From an uncultured Lachnospiraceae bacterium (GTDB taxonomy: Bacteria > Bacillota > Clostridia > Lachnospirales > Anaerotignaceae), in the NCBI GenBank assembly GCA_944384295.1, contig CALWSU010000002.1, positions 1 through 64,000 on the forward strand: 64,000 bases of DNA. The letters are read 5' to 3'. Each line of letters starts with the position of its first letter. The first letter of the stretch is position 1. A program made the position numbers and the translations under genes. The notes beneath the pieces were generated by a model. It ran no database searches. It was given only the letters and a program-made list of their open reading frames with translations, and had not been told where the DNA came from. Positions 34,679-44,176 of the stretch are shown one piece after another.

Positions 34679-36118
34679 TCATTGCTTATGATGTGTTACC
34701 ACACGTTGTATGTCATACCAACCAAAAGGAGTGTCTTTTTCTGGCACAGTCACAATAGAGATACCGTATTGTTCTTGCATTTGTTTTGCAAAATGTTCCT
34801 TTTCTCCCAGATATGCTTCTAATAAACGTGCATCGGCATGTACTTCTACCGCATGGGATTGCGCCAACAAACTCCTTGTTTCGCGCCGCATTTTTTCTAC
34901 AATCCATGTACGCGAAAACACTTTGCCGCTTCCATCGCAATGATTGCATTTGATGGTTATTTGCCGTAAAAGAGAAGGTCTTGTTTTCTTTCTAGTCACC
35001 TGCATCAATCCCAATTGCGTCATACCAACTACCTGCGCTTTGATGCGGTCTTTCGCAACAGCCGCTACCAATGCTTTTGTCACTGCTTCCTGATGTTCCT
35101 TCTGTATCATATCAATGAAATCAATAATAATAATCCCCGATAAATTGCGCAAACGCATTTGTCTGGCTGCTTCTTCTGCTGCCTCCAAATTGGTTTTATA
35201 TATCATTTTTTCTAAATCTCCACGTCCTGCCGCTTTTGCAGAATTGACATCAATTACAACACATGCTTCTGTTTCCTCAATAACAAGATAACCTCCGCTT
35301 TTGAGCCAAACACGAGAGGATAACGCTTTTTCCAATTTGCTTTCTGCATAATAATTTGCAAACAATGGAATCGGCTGTGTATATAGTTCTAGCACAGGTT
35401 GTCCGACATGCCCAAAGTCCCCCGTTGCTTGCAACAAATCATAAGTTTCTTTTTCATTTACCACAACAGTATCTACATCTGCACTATAAAAATCTTTTGC
35501 CGCTTTCAATGCAGGTATATTTTCCTGCCATAATAAAGCAGGGGCTTTTCGATATTGTGCTTGTGACACTGCCTGCCATTTTTGCAGTAAAAGGCTCATT
35601 TCTTTTTCAAATTCTTGCTGACTGCGTCCTGCTCCATTGGTACGCACAATCACACCACATTCTTTTGGTAAGATTTGCGCTATGATTGTATGAATTCGTT
35701 CTCTTTCTACATTTTGTGTAATTTTTCTGGAGATACCAATTTCTCCTTCTTCTTGTGGCAATAATACTAAAAATTTTCCCGATAATGATATTTTACGACT
35801 CAACACAGGACCTTTTGTACCAATGGCATCTTTTTCGACCTGCACCACAATTTCCTCTCCCGATTTGGGACGATTGCTCCGTTCTGTATCCGAAGTAGCG
35901 CGGCTATTTCCATAATACAAATATCCTTTTTTCTCTATGCCAATATCTACAAATGCCGCTTGCAAATTGGCAATCACATTTTCGATACGCCCAATATAAA
36001 TATTGCCTACCAAACTTTCTGATTTTTTATCCTCTACATAAAATTCGACTGCTTCCCCATCTTCCAACAGCGCCAAACGAAATAGGTCTTCTCCTATGTC
36101 CATCAAAACACGTTTCAT
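34679..36118 (-). CDS. Ribonuclease E/G family protein
   Basis: A 479-residue RNase E/G-type endoribonuclease that trims rRNA and mRNA. It starts MKRVLMDIGED and has an S1 domain early (about 35-120, ENVIANLQAAFVDIG), an RNase H-like and DNase-like catalytic part with metal-site aspartates (VIDVNSAKAAG, IIIIDFIDM), and the zinc-link motif CNHCDGSG. This fits RNase G in size. The ATG 36118 follows AAAAAGGAGG; the frame extends 24 codons upstream. It lies 79 bases after the M23 peptidase gene. rng and rny side by side, each with its own context, is a notable RNA-decay pairing. Confidence 0.95.
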   Translation of the reverse strand: MKRVLMDIGEDLFRLALLEDGEAVEFYVEDKKSESLVGNIYIGRIENVIANLQAAFVDIGIEKKGYLYYGNSRATSDTERSNRPKSGEEIVVQVEKDAIGTKGPVLSRKISLSGKFLVLLPQEEGEIGISRKITQNVERERIHTIIAQILPKECGVIVRTNGAGRSQQEFEKEMSLLLQKWQAVSQAQYRKAPALLWQENIPALKAAKDFYSADVDTVVVNEKETYDLLQATGDFGHVGQPVLELYTQPIPLFANYYAESKLEKALSSRVWLKSGGYLVIEETEACVVIDVNSAKAAGRGDLEKMIYKTNLEAAEEAARQMRLRNLSGIIIIDFIDMIQKEHQEAVTKALVAAVAKDRIKAQVVGMTQLGLMQVTRKKTRPSLLRQITIKCNHCDGSGKVFSRTWIVEKMRRETRSLLAQSHAVEVHADARLLEAYLGEKEHFAKQMQEQYGISIVTVPEKDTPFGWYDIQRVVTHHKQ

Positions 36119-36196
36119 GTGAAAATCCTCCTTTTTCCATGTCAAACATAGTATTGCTTCTATCATACAGGAAAAATACAGTTTTTGCACGTATTA

Positions 36197-36688
36197 CTAT
36201 TTTGGCACACTTTCTCCACGCGCTTCATATTCCGCAGAAACTTCTGCGGTATAAGGCAATGTCACATATGGCATAGGGTCTACTATGATTTCATCTTTTC
36301 GCAAACTATAGTGCAGATGTGGTCCTGTAGATAATCCACTATTTCCCGATTTTGCCATCACTTGCCCTTGTGTTAGCTTTTCTCCTTCTGTTACAAGTGT
36401 ATCTTGCAAATGTGCGTATTGTATCACAAAGCCGTCTGAAGTTTCATATTCCACTACTAAACCGAATGTTTGGGACTGACGAATTTGTGTGACAGTACCG
36501 TTCTTTACAGCAACCACTTCCGTACCTTCTGGCACCGCAATATCTAAACCATCATGAAATTCTTGTTTTTCTAAAATTGGATTTTGACGTTCTCCACAGG
36601 AAGATGTAATGATGCCCTCCTCTACTGGGTTACAAAATTTTTCTGTACGTGCTGTCCAATTCACCATCGTCAAAACACTAGGGCACAT
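36197..36688 (-). CDS. M23 family peptidase domain, split from its anchor
   Basis: A 163-residue LytM-type domain with complete zinc motifs: FHDGLDIA (His and Asp of HxxxD) and GPHLHYSL (HxH), and the loop SGNSGLSTG. It is therefore probably active, on peptidoglycan or as a SpoIVFA/SpoIIQ-like sporulation protein. The frame is open from 36724, but the best start is ATG 36688, whose codon lies 8 bases before the stop of the anchor gene (36678), an 11-base overlap. No good ribosome binding site precedes it. It needs a +1 shift to join the anchor frame. Either coupling or a frameshift in a single gene explains this. The gene ends 79 bases before the RNase G-like gene, which it may accompany. Confidence 0.7.
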   Translation of the reverse strand: MCPSVLTMVNWTARTEKFCNPVEEGIITSSCGERQNPILEKQEFHDGLDIAVPEGTEVVAVKNGTVTQIRQSQTFGLVVEYETSDGFVIQYAHLQDTLVTEGEKLTQGQVMAKSGNSGLSTGPHLHYSLRKDEIIVDPMPYVTLPYTAEVSAEYEARGESVPK

Positions 36689-37013
36689 TTTCTGTTTCTT
36701 TTGGTACAAATGCAGGTAATACAATTTTATGTTCTTCTAAAAACACCATCATACTTTCTTTTGTTTCTTGCAGCTGCTCCATAGGCATTTGATATGCAAT
36801 CGCCTGTTTTACTTTTTCTGTTACCGTTTGCGCGGTTTCACTCTGAAATGCAGACAGCAATAAAATGCCACCACATAAAATCACAGTCACATATAAACGA
36901 AACAAAAAGAAATCTCTTTTGCTGTTTGACTGTGGTGTAGTTCGATTGATTTTGGTATATCCCATTTCTCGCCTAAGTTGTTCTCTACGTTTTTTTCTTT
37001 CTTGTTCTGTCAT
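36678..37013 (-). CDS. Membrane-anchor part of the split M23 gene
   Basis: A 111-residue product with a charged cytoplasmic start (MTEQERKKRREQLRREMGY), a membrane helix (about residues 33-54) and a 55-residue outside helix region, ending at a stop inside the M23 reading frame. This N-terminal layout is what one expects of SpoIVFA-like M23 proteins, which carry a short cytoplasmic part and one helix before the peptidase. The ATG follows GAAAGGAGTGAAACAAT. The neighbour sequence suggests one original gene of about 270 codons. Whether the split is real, an assembly error or programmed is open. Confidence 0.6.
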   Translation of the reverse strand: MTEQERKKRREQLRREMGYTKINRTTPQSNSKRDFFLFRLYVTVILCGGILLLSAFQSETAQTVTEKVKQAIAYQMPMEQLQETKESMMVFLEEHKIVLPAFVPKETENVP

Positions 37014-37084
37014 ATTGTTTCACTCCTTTCGCTTCCCAATATATGGACAAAAACGAAAAGATATGACTGATTGATGCACAAAAA

Positions 37085-37128
37085 GGGATTATCGCTTATC
37101 GTTCCATACCGAAAAGCGACAATCCCTA
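37085..37128 (-). terminator. Terminator after the two-component operon
   Basis: Stem GGGATTATCGCTT with AAGCGACAATCCC (one mismatch), about 30 bases past the kinase stop. Confidence 0.7.
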
Positions 37129-37154
37129 TCTTGATTTTGAAACATACATAATAT

Positions 37155-38714
37155 TTAAAACATCATCTGCTTGATTTCTGTTTTCATTTTGTTGTCTTTA
37201 CTTTCTGTATATAGCGCAAAACGGTCTATAAAGGTTGCCCCTGCACCACGTTCACTTTCTACAAAAATTTCGCCATCATGGCTATTGACAATCCATTTGG
37301 CAATCGAAAGCCCCAGTCCTGTACCGGAAATTTCTTTATTTCTGGATTTATCTTCCCGATAAAATCGGTCGAAAATTTTCATTTGTTCCTCTTGTGCAAT
37401 GCCAATGCCATCATCTTGTATAGAAACGTACGCATATTTTTTATCCTTCCATACTTTAATCGAAATTTTGCCATTTTCTGTGGTATATTTGAGGGCATTT
37501 TCCGCATGAATCCATAACAGCTGTTTTAATAAATCCATATCACCTAAAATTTCAACTTCTTCTTTTGCTTCAAATGAAATTTGACGGTCTTGTCCCAGTA
37601 ATTCCAGTTCTTTTACTGTTTCTTGCGCAACATCATTCAAGCACATGCGCACACGTTTTGCATGCATACGATTTTGGTCACTTTTCGCCAAGAACAAAAG
37701 ATTGTTGATTAATTCTTTCATATGTTCTGTTTCACTTAAAATAGAATCTATGGATTCCTGCAATACTTCGGGATTGCTTTTGCCCCAACGATTGATTAAA
37801 CTTGCATAACCTTGTATCACAGAAATAGGGGTACGCAATTCATGCGAAGCATCTGACACAAATTGATTTTGACGCTGGAACGCCTTTTCCAAACGGTCAA
37901 TCATGGAATTAAAGGTTGCAGAAAGTTCCTTCATCTCATCATCTGGACCTTCTAAAGCAATACGTTGTGTCAAATCATGAATACTGATTTGTTCTGCCGC
38001 AGTACGAATTTGTTCTACAGGTTTTAATACACGATGGCTAATATAACGCCCTGCCAAAAATGCACAAAATATACCCAAAAAATCCGCGACAATCATTTTT
38101 GTCAAAAAAGAATGTATAAAATATTGATTGCCATTTAATTGTTTGAATACTTGAATTTGATAGGTATTATCTTCTGTTTGATATTGTGTGGAGAGCAACA
38201 ATATTTTTTGTTGTTCTGGTCCTTCGATAATTGCTTCCTGCACGTGGCTATCAATTTCTTTCAAAGAACGAATCTGATAATTTTCACTTTCTGTAGAAAT
38301 ATCATCGTCTTTTGTTACCCAAATATTCCAAATGTTTTTCTCTCCATCTGCATAGCCTAACCTCTGCGGTACCAATTTCAAAAAAGATGGAACATCTCCG
38401 ACATGGCTGCTGAAACCTTCGTTTTCTGTGTAACAAAATACACTGACTTCTACATATTTATTATCCAATAAATCTTGTAATTTTTCATTGCTCAACTCCC
38501 CGCCGGCTGATAAAAAACGTTCGATATTGCTAACCGTTGCTTCCAATTGCTTTCTGACATTGTTCTGTTCTAAAATTGCAATATTGAGAAAAAAGAATAC
38601 ACTTAATATTACCAAGGAAACAGAAAACAAACCGCCATAAATCAGCATGATGCGTTTTGTAATTGTCAGATTGCGAAACCCTCTTGTCCAAGATAGTTTA
38701 TTCGTCTTTGACAT
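37155..38714 (-). CDS. Sensor histidine kinase
   Basis: A 519-residue membrane kinase. It has a first membrane helix (about 22-45), an outside sensor region (about 46-205, no recognised domain), a second helix (about 208-228), a HAMP domain (HRVLKPVEQIRTAAEQIS), the phosphorylated His in ASHELRTPISVIQG (about 300), and the ATPase domain with ENALKYT, DDGIGIAQEEQ and GTGLGLSIAKWIV. The ATG 38714 follows ACGAGGAGTT and overlaps the end of the regulator gene by 17 bases, so they are coupled. The signal is unknown; adjacent genes do not suggest it. Confidence 0.95.
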   Translation of the reverse strand: MSKTNKLSWTRGFRNLTITKRIMLIYGGLFSVSLVILSVFFFLNIAILEQNNVRKQLEATVSNIERFLSAGGELSNEKLQDLLDNKYVEVSVFCYTENEGFSSHVGDVPSFLKLVPQRLGYADGEKNIWNIWVTKDDDISTESENYQIRSLKEIDSHVQEAIIEGPEQQKILLLSTQYQTEDNTYQIQVFKQLNGNQYFIHSFLTKMIVADFLGIFCAFLAGRYISHRVLKPVEQIRTAAEQISIHDLTQRIALEGPDDEMKELSATFNSMIDRLEKAFQRQNQFVSDASHELRTPISVIQGYASLINRWGKSNPEVLQESIDSILSETEHMKELINNLLFLAKSDQNRMHAKRVRMCLNDVAQETVKELELLGQDRQISFEAKEEVEILGDMDLLKQLLWIHAENALKYTTENGKISIKVWKDKKYAYVSIQDDGIGIAQEEQMKIFDRFYREDKSRNKEISGTGLGLSIAKWIVNSHDGEIFVESERGAGATFIDRFALYTESKDNKMKTEIKQMMF

Positions 38715-39381
38715 AATAGCCAACTCCTCGTATGGTATGGATATATTTACGCGCGAAAGCCTCATCTATTTTTGCACGCAAATAACGGATATATACATCT
38801 ACCACATTGGTTTCGCCGATATAGCTATATCCCCATACTTCATTCAAAATTTGCTCTCTGGTCAATACAATGTTTTTATTCTGTACCAAGTATACCAACA
38901 ATTCATATTCTTTTTTTGTTAATTCCACAACGGTACCATCTACCGTCACCATTCTTTTTTCTGTATCAATGACCAAACCATTGGCTTCTAATAATGTTTT
39001 CTTACTGTTATCTTTTTGTGCGTGTTTGAATGCAACCCGCATACGTGCCAATAATTCTTCAATTACAAATGGTTTTGTCAAATAATCATCTGCGCCGCTG
39101 TCCAATCCTGCCACTTTATCCATTGTTTCATCTTTCGCTGTCAACATAATGATAGGAATATTGGAACTTTTTCTCACTCTGCGGCAAATTTCGATTCCAG
39201 TCAAACCCGGCAGCATCAAATCCAATAATACCAAATCATAATTGCCTTCTATGATTTGTTCCAAACCTTCTCTGCCATCATGGCAAACAGAAACATCATA
39301 TCCCTCATATTTTAATTCCAATTCCAGAAATCGAGCCAATTTCACTTCGTCCTCAATCAATATAATGCGCTTTTGTTCCAT
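38698..39381 (-). CDS. OmpR-family response regulator
   Basis: A 227-residue regulator partnered with the kinase downstream. The receiver domain has Asp10/11, the phosphorylated Asp54 in LVLLDLMLPG, the Thr in IIMLTAKDE and Lys in YLTKPF; the C-terminal winged helix (about 130-227) has VELTKKEYELLVYLV and YIRYLRAKID. The ATG follows AGGGGGCG. An extended -10 (39434-39442) gives a plausible promoter. A thioredoxin-fold lipoprotein is divergent, 253 bases away, and could be a target; that is only a guess from position. Confidence 0.95.
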   Translation of the reverse strand: MEQKRIILIEDEVKLARFLELELKYEGYDVSVCHDGREGLEQIIEGNYDLVLLDLMLPGLTGIEICRRVRKSSNIPIIMLTAKDETMDKVAGLDSGADDYLTKPFVIEELLARMRVAFKHAQKDNSKKTLLEANGLVIDTEKRMVTVDGTVVELTKKEYELLVYLVQNKNIVLTREQILNEVWGYSYIGETNVVDVYIRYLRAKIDEAFARKYIHTIRGVGYYVKDE

Positions 39382-39433
39382 GCTTTCGCCCCCTTGATAC
39401 TTTATCTCATTAATTTCATTTATCTCAAATTGT

Positions 39434-39442
39434 ATTATACCA
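39434..39442 (-). promoter_or_regulatory. Extended -10 promoter of the two-component genes
   Basis: The minus strand reads TGGTATAAT, an extended -10. The -35 is weak, which often goes with a need for an activator. Confidence 0.5.
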
Positions 39443-39563
39443 ATTTTTGTCTATCTTGTGTGAAAATTATAGTGATTGCCTCTTAAATCGCTATTGCGTA
39501 CACATTAAAATACTATTAAAATAGAACTTGTCACAAAAACGGGCTGTTCAGCGAAAAAAAGTC

Positions 39564-39572
39564 TGATATAAT
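39564..39572 (+). promoter_or_regulatory. Extended -10 promoter of the redoxin-like lipoprotein gene
   Basis: TGATATAAT with no good -35. TGTCACA occurs twice around it, at about 39530-39536 and 39582-39588, possibly as part of an operator. Confidence 0.45.
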
Positions 39573-39634
39573 AGATGCTGTCACATATCAAGTTTGATTT
39601 GCAGACTATGCCCAAACTATAAGGAGGATATCAC

Positions 39635-40729
39635 ATGAAAAAATATATTGCACTTTTGCTTTGTGCGGTTTTTTCTTTTACAACACTCAGTGCATGTACC
39701 ACAGAAGATACCACACAAACCACTGCTACAGAAGAAAAGCAAACCGAAATCAAATTAGACGCTTGTGGACTTTCCTATACTGTACCAGCTAGCTGGACAG
39801 AAAATGAAACCGCTAGTGTCATACCCACATCTTATGCACAGCCCGAAGGCAGCATCTATGCTGTGGTACGATATGATTTTGTACCTGACGAAAATTTGGA
39901 ACAACTCAATGGAGATGTATCGAACGAAGCAGACAATGCCGAATGGGTTGCACCTTTGGTAGAATTTCTGGTTGTAAGAGAAGGCGAAGAAAATTCCGAT
40001 GCTGTCAAAGCGGAATTAGAAAAATATGCCTCTCAACAAGAATTGCCCAAGCAAGAAGGATTTCTTTTTTATTTTTTGACAGAACCCACACAAGAAATAC
40101 CTGCTTTCTCTGCCGAAGCACAAGCATTGTATGAAACTATGGTTGCTGACTTACCAGCTTTGTATGACACAGTAGAAACCTTCCAACCAGATGAAGCCGC
40201 TGTCACAGAACAAGCACAACAACAATCTTCCATGCTTTCTTTTATGACAACCGACTTGGAGGGTAATGCCATAGACAGCAGTGTGTTCGCATCTTATGAT
40301 TTAACCGTAGTCAATTTCTTTGCTTCCTATAGCTATCCAGACATCAACGAATTGGCAGAATTGGAAAGTTTTTCTCAATCACTGAAAAAAGACTATCCAA
40401 ATGTAAACTTTTTACAAGTGATTATCGACACACCAGATGCCAAAGCGGAAGAAGCCATTTTAGCGGCTTATGAAGAAAATGGCGTAACATATACCGGCAT
40501 CAAACCAGATACCAGTATGGCAAATTGGATTTTGAGTAATTTGGCAGGTCTGCCTACTACCATTTTTGTAGACAAAGACGGAAAAGTATTGGATCAACGC
40601 TTAGAGGGCAAACAAACCGCAGATACCTATTTGACTACAACACAACAAGTATTAGAGAGTATCACACAAAACGCAGAAAGTACAGAAAATACAGAAAATA
40701 CAGAAAATACAACCGATACAGAATCATAA
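39635..40729 (+). CDS. Lipoprotein with a thioredoxin-like domain lacking catalytic cysteines
   Basis: A 364-residue lipoprotein with signal peptide and lipobox LSAC (Cys21). A first outer domain (about 35-185) is unassigned; it is followed by a TlpA/redoxin-like domain (about 205-340) with TTDLEGNAID, VVNFFASYSYPDINELAELE, and the cis-Pro region GLPTTIFVDKDGKVL. The position where a CxxC is expected reads SYSYPD, so the thiol site is absent and classical disulfide exchange is unlikely. The last 15 residues are ENT repeats (TENTENTENTT). It is divergent from the two-component genes and has its own promoter and terminator. The ATG follows AAGGAGGATAT. Confidence 0.8.
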   Translation: MKKYIALLLCAVFSFTTLSACTTEDTTQTTATEEKQTEIKLDACGLSYTVPASWTENETASVIPTSYAQPEGSIYAVVRYDFVPDENLEQLNGDVSNEADNAEWVAPLVEFLVVREGEENSDAVKAELEKYASQQELPKQEGFLFYFLTEPTQEIPAFSAEAQALYETMVADLPALYDTVETFQPDEAAVTEQAQQQSSMLSFMTTDLEGNAIDSSVFASYDLTVVNFFASYSYPDINELAELESFSQSLKKDYPNVNFLQVIIDTPDAKAEEAILAAYEENGVTYTGIKPDTSMANWILSNLAGLPTTIFVDKDGKVLDQRLEGKQTADTYLTTTQQVLESITQNAESTENTENTENTTDTES

Positions 40730-40750
40730 CATATCTTATATTGACAAACA

Positions 40751-40793
40751 GAAAAAGCGCAAAAGGAATTTCTCTTTTCTTTGCGCTTTTTTA
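40751..40793. terminator. Terminator after the lipoprotein gene
   Basis: Stem AAAAAGCGCAAAG-type arms (GAAAAAGCGCAAA with TTTGCGCTTTTTT) between convergent genes, with T-runs on both strands. Confidence 0.85.
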
Positions 40794-40798
40794 CTAAA

Positions 40799-42076
40799 TT
40801 AAGACTTTTCTGTTTGTTCTGTTTCTTCTGTTTCTATTTCTTGTGGAATCCGATAGATACGTAATTTTTCGATACGGTTTTTATCCATACTTTCAATACG
40901 AATACGCAAACCATCTGTTTCCAATTCTTCGCCGCCTTTTGGAAAATCTTTTAGTATGAGCAGTACATAGCCTGCAATGGTATCTACTTCATCGCTTTCC
41001 AACTGACAGCCAACCATCTCATTCAAATCTTCCAATCGTGTGCTTCCTTCTACGACAAATTCATTTTCCTGTACTACTTCGATTTCTTCTTCTTCATCAT
41101 CGAACTCGTCCGCAATTTCGCCCACAATTTCTTCTACCATATCTTCCATAGTCACCAAACCAGAAGTACCACCATATTCGTCTAATACAATTGCCATCGC
41201 CAAACGGTCTGCCCGCATTTGCGCAAACAGTTCTGACAAAGGTTTGCTTTCATATGTGAAAAATGGTTCGCGCATATATTTGATAGGCGTAAAATCTTCT
41301 GGTTTTGCTAAAAATACATCTTTGACATACAATACCCCAACGATATTGTCAATATCTTCTTCATATACTGGCACACGAGAAAATCTTTCTTCCCGCACCA
41401 CTGCGCAAAAATCCTCATAGGTTGCCTCTGTACTGACTGCCATAATATCCGTTCTTGGCGTCATAGCGTCCCTTGCCTTAAAATCACCAAAATTGAATAC
41501 ATTATCAATCATGGTACGTTCTTCCTTTTCCAATACCCCTTCTTCATGACTGACATTCAAAATTGTTTTTAGTTCCGCTTCCGTAATCAGCGGTGCACGT
41601 TCCTGCGCATTACAGCCCAGCACACGCGCAAATGCACCAGTCACTACATTCAAAACGGCTACAACTGGCGTAAATACCAAGTCAAAAAACGCAATCACAT
41701 TTACAACAAATAACGCAACTTTTTCTGCTTTTTGCGCTGCAATGGTTTTTGGTGTAATTTCACCAAAAATCAAAATCACAATTGTAATGATGGCTGTTGC
41801 AACACCTGCACCACTGCCAGCATCACCATGGAAAATTTGGATTGCCAAAGCAGTCGTCAATGCCGAAGCACCGTTGTTGACCAGATTATTCCCAACCAAT
41901 ATGGTACTAAGCAACTTGCTGGGATTATCCAACAAACGTTGTATTTTATCTGCATTTTTCACTTTCTCATCTACCATATTACGCAAGCGAATACGGCTTA
42001 ATGATGTCAATGCTGTTTCCGATGCTGAGAAAAATGCCGAACCACAGATCAGCAAAATCAAAATCACAATCAACAT
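40799..42076 (-). CDS. CNNM/CorC family protein (DUF21, CBS pair)
   Basis: A 425-residue membrane protein formerly labelled hemolysin; relatives handle Mg2+ or Co2+ efflux. It has the DUF21/CNNM membrane domain of about four helices (1-190; GSAFFSASETALTSLSRIRL), a CBS domain pair (about 205-325; AMTPRTDIMAVS, YVKDVF, VLDEYGGTSGLVTMEDMVEEIVG), and the CorC_HlyC domain (about 340-420; FPKGGEELETDGLRIRI). The ATG 42076 follows GGATGGAGG; an ATG nine codons earlier is closer to its own poor site. The acidic stretch FDDEEEEIE is typical. Confidence 0.95.
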   Translation of the reverse strand: MLIVILILLICGSAFFSASETALTSLSRIRLRNMVDEKVKNADKIQRLLDNPSKLLSTILVGNNLVNNGASALTTALAIQIFHGDAGSGAGVATAIITIVILIFGEITPKTIAAQKAEKVALFVVNVIAFFDLVFTPVVAVLNVVTGAFARVLGCNAQERAPLITEAELKTILNVSHEEGVLEKEERTMIDNVFNFGDFKARDAMTPRTDIMAVSTEATYEDFCAVVREERFSRVPVYEEDIDNIVGVLYVKDVFLAKPEDFTPIKYMREPFFTYESKPLSELFAQMRADRLAMAIVLDEYGGTSGLVTMEDMVEEIVGEIADEFDDEEEEIEVVQENEFVVEGSTRLEDLNEMVGCQLESDEVDTIAGYVLLILKDFPKGGEELETDGLRIRIESMDKNRIEKLRIYRIPQEIETEETEQTEKS

Positions 42077-42249
42077 CGTACTGCCTCCATCCACAAAAAC
42101 CATCTCCTTTTTTCATTCCAAAACCTAGTTTTCTTCTATTTCGTTTTCTTTTGTTTCTACATGGTGTTGATTATCCTATTTCATTATTATAGCAGAACAC
42201 AGCACACTTTGGCAACTTTACGCGATTTTGCCATATTTTGTACCATATT

Positions 42250-44169
42250 TTACTTTTGCAAACTTGCTTTATTTCTCGCGATTTCTTCTGCCAATTCGCT
42301 CAATTCCACCCATCGCTCCATTTTTTGTTCTAATTGCAATTCGACTTGCTCTTTTTCTTGTGCTAACACTTGTAACTTTTCATAATCTGTTGTACATGTT
42401 TCCATTTCTTGCTCTAAATTTGCAACAGTTTGTTCTAATTGTGAGATTTCGTCTGCAATGGTGTCATACTCTCTTTGGTCTTTATAGGACATTTTGACTG
42501 GTTTATTGTCTGTGCGTAGCTTTGGGGCTTGCGTTTTCTTTGGCGTAGTTTGATTCATATTCTGCTGTGGAAAATCGCGCTGATAAGCTTTTCGGTAATC
42601 TGTATAACCGCCTTCATACTGGCGTATCTCTCCATTTCCCACAAACGCAAAAATGCGACCTACTGTTTTATCCAAAAAGTAACGGTCATGAGAAACAACA
42701 ACCACAGCACCAGAAAATTGTTGCAAATAATCTTCTAAAATCATCAATGTTTCAATATCTAAATCGTTGGTAGGTTCGTCCAAAAACAATATATTGGGTG
42801 CACCCATCAATACCTTTGCTAAATATAATCTACGTTTTTCCCCACCAGAAAGCATAGAAATCGGACCTCTTTGCATAGAAATGGGAAACAAAAATTTTTC
42901 CAAGAGTTGTGAGGCAGACAATTTTCCCTCTGCTGTTGTCACATATTCCGCTACATCACGAATATAATCCAACACACGTTGGTTTTCGTCCATTTCTGTA
43001 TTCTCCTGTGCAAAAATACCTATTTTTACTGTTTCGCCATGTGTAACTGTTCCACTGTCGGGCTGACATTGTCCTGTCATCATACGTAGCAATGTTGTTT
43101 TGCCACAGCCATTTTCTCCTACAATCCCAATACGGTCATCACGCAGCAAGATATAACTGAAATCTCGAATATATGTCTTACCTGCATATGCTTTTGCAAT
43201 ATGTTCTATCACAATGGTTTTTTTCCCTAAACGGCTATTGACAGAGGACAGAGATACATTTTGTTTTTCTTCTGGCGCACGTTGTGCAGCTATTTCCTCA
43301 AAACGTTGTAATCTTGCTTTTTGCTTGGTAGAACGCGCCTGCGCCCCTCGCCGTACCCATTCCAATTCATTGCGTAAAAAATTTTGCCGTTTCCGTTCTG
43401 CCGCTGCCAACAGTTCCTCGCGTTCTGCTTTCATTTCAAGATATTTTGTAAAATTGGCTTGATAAGAATAAATTTTCCCTTTTTCTAACTCCAACATACG
43501 ATTTGCTACACGGTCTAAAAAATAGCGGTCATGTGTGACCATAAGCAGGGCTTTTGCGTATTTCTCCAAATGTTTTTCCAACCATTCCACTGTATCATTA
43601 TCAATATGGTTTGTTGGTTCGTCCAAAATCAATAAATCCACAGGCGCAATCAATGCCGCTGCCAATGCCACTCGTTTGCGTTGTCCACCGGATAATGTTT
43701 GTACTTCTTGTGAAAAATCTGTAATACCCAGACGAGTCAAAATCGCTTTTGCCTCACTCTCTAATGCCCATGCTTGTGCCTTGTCCATTTTCTCACTCAA
43801 TACTGCCGCTTGTGCAATCAAGTCTGCATCTTCTGGATTTTTTTCCAAAGCCTGCATCACACCTTCATAGGCATGCACCAAAACCATTTGTGGATAGTCT
43901 CCCGCAAAAATATGTTCTAATACAGTGGTATGGTCTTGAAATTGTGGTGTCTGCGGCAAATATCCAATTCGTATCCCATTCATGGTCACAATTTCTCCAC
44001 TGTCTGCATGTCCAACTCCTGCTACGATTTTCAATAATGTAGATTTTCCGGTACCATTGACACCAACTACACCAATTTTGTCCCCTTCATGTATACTAAA
44101 AGATATATCATCAAAAATAACGCGAGTCCCATAGCTTTTTCGGATTTGTTCTGCTGTGAGTAATACCAT
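42250..44169 (-). CDS. ABC-F family ATPase (Uup/YfmR type)
   Basis: A 639-residue soluble tandem ATPase that acts on ribosomes, resolving stalls or protecting from antibiotics. There are two ATPase domains with Walker A GVNGTGKST and GENGCGKTT, signatures LSGGQRKRVALA and LSGGEKRRLYLAK, Walker B DEPTNHID and DEPTNDLD, an interdomain linker (about 245-310) and a C-terminal coiled coil (about 545-630), typical of Uup/YfmR. No transmembrane part. The leader has tandem 7-base repeats immediately before a weak site (GAGGGAAATCA). It could contribute to resistance, but the C-terminal coil argues for a housekeeping type. Confidence 0.93.
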   Translation of the reverse strand: MVLLTAEQIRKSYGTRVIFDDISFSIHEGDKIGVVGVNGTGKSTLLKIVAGVGHADSGEIVTMNGIRIGYLPQTPQFQDHTTVLEHIFAGDYPQMVLVHAYEGVMQALEKNPEDADLIAQAAVLSEKMDKAQAWALESEAKAILTRLGITDFSQEVQTLSGGQRKRVALAAALIAPVDLLILDEPTNHIDNDTVEWLEKHLEKYAKALLMVTHDRYFLDRVANRMLELEKGKIYSYQANFTKYLEMKAEREELLAAAERKRQNFLRNELEWVRRGAQARSTKQKARLQRFEEIAAQRAPEEKQNVSLSSVNSRLGKKTIVIEHIAKAYAGKTYIRDFSYILLRDDRIGIVGENGCGKTTLLRMMTGQCQPDSGTVTHGETVKIGIFAQENTEMDENQRVLDYIRDVAEYVTTAEGKLSASQLLEKFLFPISMQRGPISMLSGGEKRRLYLAKVLMGAPNILFLDEPTNDLDIETLMILEDYLQQFSGAVVVVSHDRYFLDKTVGRIFAFVGNGEIRQYEGGYTDYRKAYQRDFPQQNMNQTTPKKTQAPKLRTDNKPVKMSYKDQREYDTIADEISQLEQTVANLEQEMETCTTDYEKLQVLAQEKEQVELQLEQKMERWVELSELAEEIARNKASLQK

Positions 44170-44176
44170 TGATTTC

